Shown here piece by piece: positions 32,282 to 39,624 of a DNA stretch of 39,624 bases; the first letter of the stretch is position 1, and every line of letters begins with the position of its first letter. This stretch comes from Castellaniella sp041675725 (GTDB lineage Bacteria; Pseudomonadota; Gammaproteobacteria; Burkholderiales; Burkholderiaceae_B), in contig NZ_JBAYTI010000026.1 in assembly GCF_041675725.1 (NCBI RefSeq), positions 1-39,624 of the forward strand. The letters are read 5' to 3'. A program made the translations under genes and the position numbers. The notes under the pieces were generated by a model that saw only the letters and a program-made list of their open reading frames with translations, was not told the DNA's origin and made no database searches.

Positions 32282-32303
32282 GTCGCATCCGTTTGCATGC
32301 GAC
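32282..32303 (+). promoter_or_regulatory. stem-loop before TRAP binding-protein gene
   Basis: Perfect 7-bp stem (GTCGCAT / ATGCGAC) with an 8-base loop, ending eight bases before the ribosome site AAAGGAG of the binding-protein gene. It may protect a processed message so the binding protein is made in excess. No U-tract. Confidence 0.55.
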
Positions 32304-32324
32304 GGCTTTCAAAGGAGTCTGGCA

Positions 32325-33419
32325 ATGAAATTGTCTGCAACCATGCTGTCCACGCTGGTGGTGACGGCCGTGCTGAGCACCCCGGTCATGGCCCAGAAAC
32401 AAACCTGGACGATGACCAGCACCTGGCCCTCGTCGCTCGAGCTGATGCAGATCGACAAGCATTGGGTCGACCTGGCCAACCAGCTGACGGGCGACGAGCT
32501 GAAGATCGATTTTTTTGAAGGGGGCTCGCTGGTGCCTTCGGGCGAGGCCTTCGCGGCCGTCGAATCCGGCACCATCCAGGCCGCGGGCGACTGGCCCGGA
32601 TACTGGGCGGGCCGCGACCCCGCGTTTTCACCGCTGGGCACCCATACCAGCCTGTTCAATGCGGTCGATTACATCAACTGGATCAAAGAATGGGGGGGCG
32701 ACGCACTCTTCAACGAAGTCTATGGCAAGTACGGGATGGTCTATCTGCCTTACGGCGTAACCAACAATGAATCGGGCTTCCGCACGCTGCAGCCCATTCG
32801 CAACCTCGAAGACCTCAAGGGCAAGCGCTTGCGCCTGTCGGGCCTCGAACAGGGCAAGGTGCTCGAGCGGCTGGGCGGCAACCAGGTGTCCATGGCCGGC
32901 CAAGAGCTCTACCAGGCGCTCGAGCGCGGGGTCATCGATGGTGCCGAGTTCTCCACGCCCAACGTGGACGTGTCGGCCGGCCTGCACCAGGTCACCAAGT
33001 ATTGGGCTACCCCGGGCTGGCACCAGTCCTCGTCGATGTTCGGCGTGATGATCAACAAGGAAGCCTGGGACAAGCTCTCGCCCGAGACGCAGGCCAAGCT
33101 CAAGATCGCGGCCGATGCCAATCTGCTCTGGTCCATGTCCTTCACCGAAAAGCGCGCCATCGATGGCTATCAGACCTTCGCGGATGCCGGCATCGAAATC
33201 AACCGCATGGACGACGAGTCCCTGGCCACCATCCAGAACATTTCCAACGAAGTCATGGTCGAAGTCGCCTGCAGCGGCCCGCTGGCGGCCAAGGTCTATA
33301 CCAGCCAGGTCCAGTACCTGGCCGACTACAAAGGCTGGCGTGATGCGTCTGCGCCCTTCAACCTGGGCCGCTCGCCAGATGGCCCGGATCTGGACAAGCT
33401 CAAGGCCTGTCTGAAATAA
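32325..33419 (+). CDS. TRAP transporter solute-binding protein (DctP family)
   Basis: Periplasmic binding protein, 364 aa. The signal peptide ends at residue 23 (VLSTPVMA, then QKQTWTMTST). The DctP core is in LKGKRLRLSGLEQGKVLERL (with the conserved Arg that pairs with a carboxylate) and GGNQVSMAGQELYQALERGV, IDGAEF. The presence of this Arg suggests an organic-acid ligand. ATG 32325 has AAAGGAG upstream. The last 20 bases of the gene are antisense to the end of hisG, with no terminator, which marks the right junction of insertion B. Confidence 0.91.
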   Translation: MKLSATMLSTLVVTAVLSTPVMAQKQTWTMTSTWPSSLELMQIDKHWVDLANQLTGDELKIDFFEGGSLVPSGEAFAAVESGTIQAAGDWPGYWAGRDPAFSPLGTHTSLFNAVDYINWIKEWGGDALFNEVYGKYGMVYLPYGVTNNESGFRTLQPIRNLEDLKGKRLRLSGLEQGKVLERLGGNQVSMAGQELYQALERGVIDGAEFSTPNVDVSAGLHQVTKYWATPGWHQSSSMFGVMINKEAWDKLSPETQAKLKIAADANLLWSMSFTEKRAIDGYQTFADAGIEINRMDDESLATIQNISNEVMVEVACSGPLAAKVYTSQVQYLADYKGWRDASAPFNLGRSPDGPDLDKLKACLK

Positions 33420-34127
33420 GCGGCCCGCCGCCGCCGTTGCCGTCCATGTCCGCCGACGCCCGCGCAAACGCATCCAGATAAGGTTGCAGCGCGGCGCCGC
33501 GCATCTTCAGCGCCGCCTGGTTGACGATCAGGCGGGCGGACACCGGGCGGATTTCCTCGACCTCGACCAGCCGGTTGGCGCGCAAGGTGTTGCCCGAGGA
33601 CACCAGATCCACGATCGCATCCGCCAACCCCACCAGCGGGGCCAGTTCCATGGACCCGTACAGCTTGATGATGTCCACGTGCACGCCCTTGCCGGCGAAA
33701 TGCTCGCGCGCCGAGCGTACGTATTTGGTGGCAATGCGCAGGCGCGAGCCCTGGCGTACGGCGGCCTGGTAGTCGAAACCCTTGGGCGTGGCCACGCACA
33801 GGCGGCAGCGCGCGATGTTCAGGTCGATGGGCTGGTACAGGCCGCCCGGGTGTTCGGCCACGTGTTCGTAGAGCACGTCGTGCCCGGCGATGCCGAAGTC
33901 GGCCGCGCCATACTGTACGTAGGTGGGTACATCCGAGGCGCGCACGATCAGCAGGCGCAGCGCCGGGTTGTCGGTGGGCAGGATCAGCTTGCGCGAGGCG
34001 TTGGGCTTCTCGGGCACGCCCACCCCGGCGGCGGCCAGCAGCGGCAGGGTTTCGTCGAAGATGCGGCCTTTGGACAGCGCCAGCGTCAGCGGCGTGGCCG
34101 CATCGGTGGGGCGGTAGGGATCGGCGT

Positions 34128-34131
<4 letters not shown>
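33400..34131 (-). CDS. hisG: ATP phosphoribosyltransferase HisG (short form)
   Basis: First enzyme of histidine synthesis, joining ATP and PRPP. The 243-residue short form lacks the C-terminal regulatory domain and should need HisZ, which is not in this window. Motifs are LTLALSKGRIFDETLPLL, PALRLLIVRASDVPTYVQYG, ADFGIAGHDVL and the PRPP loop VDLVSSGNTLRANRL. It starts with TTG at 34131 after GGAGGATCTC and overlaps the murA stop (TTGA). The usual end (AFARASA) is followed by an odd tail, DMDGNGGGGPLISDRP, whose last codons are antisense to the TRAP binding-protein gene. The native stop was evidently lost at the insertion junction. Confidence 0.94.
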
Positions 34132-35378
<1,247 letters not shown>

Positions 35379-35390
35379 GAAACAATGGAC

Positions 35391-35636
35391 TCATGGGCGC
35401 TCGGCTTCGTATTCGGCGGGCGTCAGCGTGCGCATGGACAGCGCGTGGATTTCCTCGCGCATGCGCTCGCCCAGTGCACGGTACACCACCTGGTGGCGCG
35501 ACAGCGTGCGCTTGCCCTCGAACAGGGGGCTGACGATCAGGGCTTCGAAATGCGCGCCGTCGCCGCGGACCTCGAGGTGGGTGCAATCCAGGTGGTCGGC
35601 AATGTATTGGCGAACTTGTTCGGGAGTAGGCTGCAT
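35391..35636 (-). CDS. BolA-family protein (IbaG-like)
   Basis: Small 81-residue BolA-family protein, probably a [2Fe-2S] partner of a monothiol glutaredoxin. The class II KH-like core is in LEVRGDGAHFEALIVSPLFE, and the signature GKRTLSRHQVVYRALGERM contains the conserved His. Position next to murA and close to the mla genes is shared with ibaG of E. coli. ATG 35636 follows CGGAGC. Confidence 0.93.
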   Translation of the reverse strand: MQPTPEQVRQYIADHLDCTHLEVRGDGAHFEALIVSPLFEGKRTLSRHQVVYRALGERMREEIHALSMRTLTPAEYEAERP

Positions 35637-35639
35637 GGG

Positions 35640-36427
35640 TCAGCTCCGCAATTTATAGCCGCGCGCCAGCAGGCGCAGGGCAAACAGGCTCAGCAGCACG
35701 GCCACGGCCAGCACGATGGCCAGGCCGCGCCAGGGCGAGACATCGGACACGGCGAAAAAGCCGTAGCGAAACCCGTCGATCATGTAGAACACCGGGTTGA
35801 AGCGCGACACCGCCTGCCAGAACGGGGGCAGGCTGTAGATGGAATAAAACACGCCCGATAGAAACGTGGCGGGCACGATCAGGAAGTTCTGGAAGGCGGC
35901 CAGCTGGTCGAATTTCTCGGACCACAGCCCGGCGATCAGCCCCAGCGTGCCCAGGATCCAGCACGACAGCACGGCGAACACCAGCATCCACAAAGGCGCC
36001 TGTACCGGCAGGGGCACGAAGAACAGCGCCACCATCCAGATGCAGGCCCCCACGGCCAGGCCGCGCACCACCGACGCCATCAGGTAGGCCGTGAAAATCT
36101 GCCGGTGGGAAAACGGCGGCAGCAACACGAAGATCAGGTTGCCCGTGATGCGGCTCTGGATCAGCGAAGACGATGGATTGGCAAAACTGTTCTGCAGCAT
36201 GCTCATCATCATCAGGCCCGGAATCAGGAACGCCGTATAGGGGATCGAGTCATAGACCTGCACGCTGTCTTCCAGCACGTGCGAGAAGATCAGCAGGTAG
36301 AGCAGCGCGGTGACCACCGGCGCCGCGATGGTCTGCAGGCCCACTTTCCAGAAGCGCATCAGCTCTTTGCGCAACAGGGTGGGAAAACCGGAGCCCAGCT
36401 CTGGGCGCGCTTGGGAAATCGGGCGGA

Positions 36428-36431
<4 letters not shown>
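35640..36431 (-). CDS. ABC-2 type exporter permease (YadH-like)
   Basis: Inner-membrane permease of 263 aa with six helices, forming an exporter with the ATPase gene upstream (four-base overlap). ABC-2 motifs include LLRKELMRFWKVGLQTIAAP near the N-terminus, IPGLMMMSMLQNSFANPSSS, and LSGVFYSIYSLPPFWQAVSR before the last helices. The pair is conserved beside mla, bolA and murA genes in Betaproteobacteria. The substrate is not established. Confidence 0.92.
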
Positions 36432-37219
<788 letters not shown>

Positions 37220-37235
37220 GGATGTCATGAAGCAG

Positions 37236-37266
37236 TGCGCGAAATTGCGCACCATCCGGCATTATA
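37236..37266 (-). promoter_or_regulatory. possible promoter upstream of exporter-bolA-murA-hisG
   Basis: A perfect -10 TATAAT (37261-37266 on the minus strand) lies in the 87-base gap after mlaC, but no -35 is evident. An inverted repeat TGCGC-GAAATT-GCGCA (37236-37251) sits where transcription would begin, a possible operator. If used, it would start the unit running to hisG. Confidence 0.35.
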
Positions 37267-37306
37267 TCGTGCCGGCACCTGGGGTTTGCTGGGGGGGGCG
37301 GCGCCG

Positions 37307-37948
37307 TCAGTTGTTGCGGTTCAGCGCCTGGATCAGCCCATCGATCCCATTGCGGTTGATCTCGTCGGCGAACTGGTTGCGGTAGTTCTGGATCAGCCAG
37401 ATGCCTTCGACGTTCAGGTCGTACAGCTTCCAGCCGGCCTCGCTACGCCCCATGCGGTAATCCACGCCGATCGCTGGCGCATTGGGCTGTGAAATGGTGG
37501 TGCGCACCACCGCGTCGTCGGCTTTTGCGTCTCCGCGAAACGGCAGCAGTGTGATCTTGGTGCTGGGCGTCACCTTGGTGAATGCGCCGCTGTACGTGCG
37601 GATCAGCGTGCCGGTGAAGGCGTCGACCAGCGCTTTTTTCTGGGCATCGCTGGCATCGCGCCAATACCGGCCCGCCGCCAGGCGCGTCATGCGTTCCATG
37701 TCGACGTACGGCAGGGCATATTGGCGCACCAGCGCGGTGATCGCCGCCGTATCGCCCGCCAGCGCCTTCGGGTCGGCTTTCACGGCGTCCAGCATGTTGT
37801 CGGCCACCGCGCCCAGGAAGGCATTGGGTTCGGCATGGGGGTCGACCGCCTGGCTGGCGCTAGCCAGGCCCGGGCTGGCGAGGGCGAGCACACCCCCCAG
37901 AAAGCACAGAGTGAACAGTCGGTGAAACAAATGCTTGAAACGTGTCAT
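37307..37948 (-). CDS. mlaC: phospholipid-binding protein MlaC
   Basis: Periplasmic shuttle carrying phospholipid between outer-membrane MlaA and inner-membrane MlaFEDB. 213 aa, signal peptide to about residue 32 (GGVLALASPGLASA, then SQAVDPH). The MlaC/Tol_Tol_Ttg2 fold is shown by YALPYVDMERMTRLAAGRYW, FTGTLIRTYSGAFTKVT and the C-terminal WKLYDLNVEGIWLIQNYRNQ. It follows mlaA by 39 bases. The STAS gene mlaB, which often follows, is absent from the next gap. Confidence 0.94.
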   Translation of the reverse strand: MTRFKHLFHRLFTLCFLGGVLALASPGLASASQAVDPHAEPNAFLGAVADNMLDAVKADPKALAGDTAAITALVRQYALPYVDMERMTRLAAGRYWRDASDAQKKALVDAFTGTLIRTYSGAFTKVTPSTKITLLPFRGDAKADDAVVRTTISQPNAPAIGVDYRMGRSEAGWKLYDLNVEGIWLIQNYRNQFADEINRNGIDGLIQALNRNN

Positions 37949-37987
37949 GGTGTTGTCTCGGTGGAAAAGGGCCGGATCTGGCTATGC

Positions 37988-38899
37988 TTATTCTTCGGGC
38001 GGCAGCAGATCGGGGTCTTCGTAGACCGGCAGGTTGTCATCGGTGGCGTCCAGCGCTTCGGCCGTGGACGCGTGCTCGCCCGCGCGCCGGCTGTCCAGCA
38101 TCGCCTTGCGCCGCTGAAGGTAGGCATCGCGGATGAAGCTGTATTTGTCGAGCGCGATCTGGTCGACCAGTTTTTCGTCTTCCAGCAGGCTCGCGCGGGC
38201 ATCGACCAGGTACAGGCCGATGAGCGAATTGCGTACAGGCACGTCGTTGATGGCGAACACCGCCGACGTGATCGTGCCCGGCGCCACCAGCGTGACCAGC
38301 GTGCCGGTGCCATCGCGCACCGAGCTGGCGCCGACGAACGGCAGCACCAGGTACGGGCCGGAATCGAAGCCCCAGACGGCCAGCGTCATGCCGAAGTCAT
38401 TGGGAATCTTGCGCGCCCCGTTCATCGACGCGACGTCTATGCAGCCGCCCAGCCCCATGGTGCTGTTGAACAGCACCCGCCCGAAGGTGTCCACGAAATC
38501 GCGCCCGCGGCCTTGCAGGAAGCTGTTGACCCCCGACCAGACATCGCCCACGTTGCCGAAGATATTGTGGATGCAGGTGCGTACCGGGCGGGGCACCACC
38601 GCGTTGTAGCCCGTGGCGATCGGCTTGAGCGTATAGCGGTCGACCGTCTCGTTGAACTGGAACATGCCCCGGTTGAAGGATTCGTAGGGGTCTTCGGGGG
38701 GCGGGTTGGGCACGTGCGCACAGGCGCCGAGCACCAGCGTGGTAGCCAGGACCAGCGCCGTGCGCCACCCAGCCCGGCGCGCACGCGCCGACCGGGATGT
38801 GGGCGCGGGCCCGGCCGGTAGGGAAGATTCTGTTGTGCAAGGCCCTGCCGATGGGGATGCGGCAAGGGCAAAAACGGACGTCGTCATATTATTGTTCAT
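37988..38899 (-). CDS. mlaA: outer-membrane lipoprotein MlaA (VacJ)
   Basis: Removes mislocalised phospholipid from the outer leaflet of the outer membrane. 303 aa. The lipobox TTLVLGAC has the lipidated Cys at residue 60, preceded by RRAGWRTALVLATT as the signal helix. DPYESFNRGMFQFNETVDRY and the amphipathic ring region follow in the usual MlaA order, ending in an acidic tail. Odd: 40 residues of Ser/Ala/Pro-rich sequence precede the signal peptide, and no internal ATG, GTG or TTG offers a shorter start. The ATG overlaps the mlaD stop (ATGA). Confidence 0.93.
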   Translation of the reverse strand: MNNNMTTSVFALAASPSAGPCTTESSLPAGPAPTSRSARARRAGWRTALVLATTLVLGACAHVPNPPPEDPYESFNRGMFQFNETVDRYTLKPIATGYNAVVPRPVRTCIHNIFGNVGDVWSGVNSFLQGRGRDFVDTFGRVLFNSTMGLGGCIDVASMNGARKIPNDFGMTLAVWGFDSGPYLVLPFVGASSVRDGTGTLVTLVAPGTITSAVFAINDVPVRNSLIGLYLVDARASLLEDEKLVDQIALDKYSFIRDAYLQRRKAMLDSRRAGEHASTAEALDATDDNLPVYEDPDLLPPEE

Positions 38900-39360
38900 T
38901 TTCCAGCCCCTTCGGCCGAACTGTACAGGAACTTGCTGATCAGGTCTTCCAGCACCACGGCGGATTGCGTGAACTCGACCGTGCTGCCCTCGGCCAGGTT
39001 TTTGTCATCGCCCCCGGGTGTCAGCCCGATGTATTGCTCGCCCAGCAGGCCCGACGTCAGGATGGCGGCCGAACTGTCGGCCGGAAACTGGTAGGCCGTT
39101 TCGAGATCCATGCTGACCAGCGCCTGGAAGCGCTGGTTGTCGAAGCCGATGGAGGCCACCCGGCCCACCACCACGCCGCTGCTTTTGATGGGCGCGCGGA
39201 CCTTCAGGCCGCCCACGTTGTCGAAGTATGCCTGCACCTTGTACGTGGATGCAAAGGTGAACGAGCTCATGTTGCCGGCGCGCAGCGCCAGGAACACCAG
39301 GGCCAGCAAGCCCAGCAGGATGAACAGGCCGACCAGGAAATCGGTTTTATCACGAGTCAT
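38896..39360 (-). CDS. mlaD: phospholipid transport MCE protein MlaD
   Basis: Inner-membrane-anchored MCE-domain hexamer that passes lipid between MlaC and the MlaFE complex. 154 aa: one N-terminal helix (DFLVGLFILLGLLALVFLAL), then the MCE domain with YKVQAYFDNVGGLKVRAPIK, VVGRVASIGFD and LLGEQYIGLTPGG. It overlaps mlaA by four bases and follows mlaE by 21. Confidence 0.95.
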   Translation of the reverse strand: MTRDKTDFLVGLFILLGLLALVFLALRAGNMSSFTFASTYKVQAYFDNVGGLKVRAPIKSSGVVVGRVASIGFDNQRFQALVSMDLETAYQFPADSSAAILTSGLLGEQYIGLTPGGDDKNLAEGSTVEFTQSAVVLEDLISKFLYSSAEGAGK

Positions 39361-39381
39361 GAGCGTTGTTTCCGTTGTGGA

Positions 39382-39624
39382 TCATTGTGCAAACATCAGT
39401 GCGGTCATCAGGAAGTCCAGCCCCAGCACGGCCAGCGCGCCGTCTACCACCGTGCGCGTGGTCGCGCGCGACACCCCTTCGGGGGTGGCCCGCGTCGTCC
39501 AGCCCTGGTAGAGCGCGATCAGCGTGACCACCGCGCCGAACACCACGCTCTTGATCACCCCATTGAGGACGTCGTCGATCACGTCGACCCCGCTTTGCAT
39601 TTGCGACCAGAAGGCGCCCGGGTC
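39382..39624 (-). CDS. mlaE: ABC permease MlaE, C-terminal part (cut by window end)
   Basis: C-terminal 80 residues of the permease of the MlaFEDB retrograde lipid transporter. The frame is open to the end of the window (DPGAFWSQMQSGVDV at the cut end). Recognisable features are the final helices VIKSVVFGAVVTLIALYQGW and the closing TRTVVDGALAVLGLDFLMTALMF, the MlaE/DUF140 C-terminus. The first ~180 residues lie outside the window. Confidence 0.93.
   Translation of the reverse strand, partial: DPGAFWSQMQSGVDVIDDVLNGVIKSVVFGAVVTLIALYQGWTTRATPEGVSRATTRTVVDGALAVLGLDFLMTALMFAQ

Overview
The window is high-GC proteobacterial DNA. Its framework is the housekeeping block mlaE-mlaD-mlaA-mlaC, an ABC-2 exporter, ibaG/bolA, murA, hisG, hisD, hisB-H-A-F-IE, hinT and tatABC, all read on the minus strand. 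This order is the one I know from Bordetella, Achromobacter and related Alcaligenaceae (Betaproteobacteria), so I place the organism there. The genus cannot be decided from the sequence. I found no rRNA, tRNA, CRISPR array, insertion sequence, integrase or phage gene. No stretch longer than 300 bases lacks a gene; the longest gaps are about 230 (30211-30441), 200 (3227-3426) and 197 bases (22915-23111).

Compared with the usual arrangement, the backbone is broken twice and has lost genes. Insertion A (about 3.2-10.0 kb, plus strand) lies between hinT and hisIE. It is a compact amino-acid-type catabolic operon: FAD oxidase, GntR/FCD regulator, periplasmic binding protein, two permeases, ATPase and a second FAD oxidase. 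Insertion B (about 15.1-33.4 kb) lies between hisD and hisG. It holds, on the minus strand, ubiD-ubiX, a NitT/TauT-type ABC importer, a nitrilase, a five-gene Liv-type ABC importer, a nitronate monooxygenase and an AT-richer NYN-domain gene. On the plus strand it holds a TIGR02444-family gene, an antitoxin remnant and a TRAP transporter, with an acyl-CoA ligase divergent from the TRAP genes. hisC is absent from its usual place between hisD and hisB, hisI and hisE are fused, and no mlaB follows mlaC. The 3' end of hisG runs antisense into the TRAP binding-protein gene.

Functionally, the backbone covers outer-membrane lipid asymmetry (Mla), peptidoglycan precursor synthesis (MurA), most of histidine biosynthesis and export of folded proteins (Tat). 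Insertion A probably imports and oxidatively deaminates or demethylates an amino acid or its derivative under GntR/FCD control. The insertion B minus-strand cluster suggests import of an organic nitrile or acid, hydrolysis of the nitrile to a carboxylate (nitrilase), and prFMN-dependent decarboxylation (UbiD with its UbiX cofactor supplier). The TRAP system and CoA ligase would handle another organic acid. Substrates are not determinable here.

The most interesting features are the nitrilase/UbiD/UbiX/two-ABC cluster as a candidate undescribed nitrile pathway, and a near-consensus promoter (15904-15932) in front of the NYN gene that now probably drives the severed hisD-hisIE genes. Several scars also stand out: a 19-codon DUF1330 stub, the antitoxin remnant, and a 10-bp direct repeat where hisC should be.
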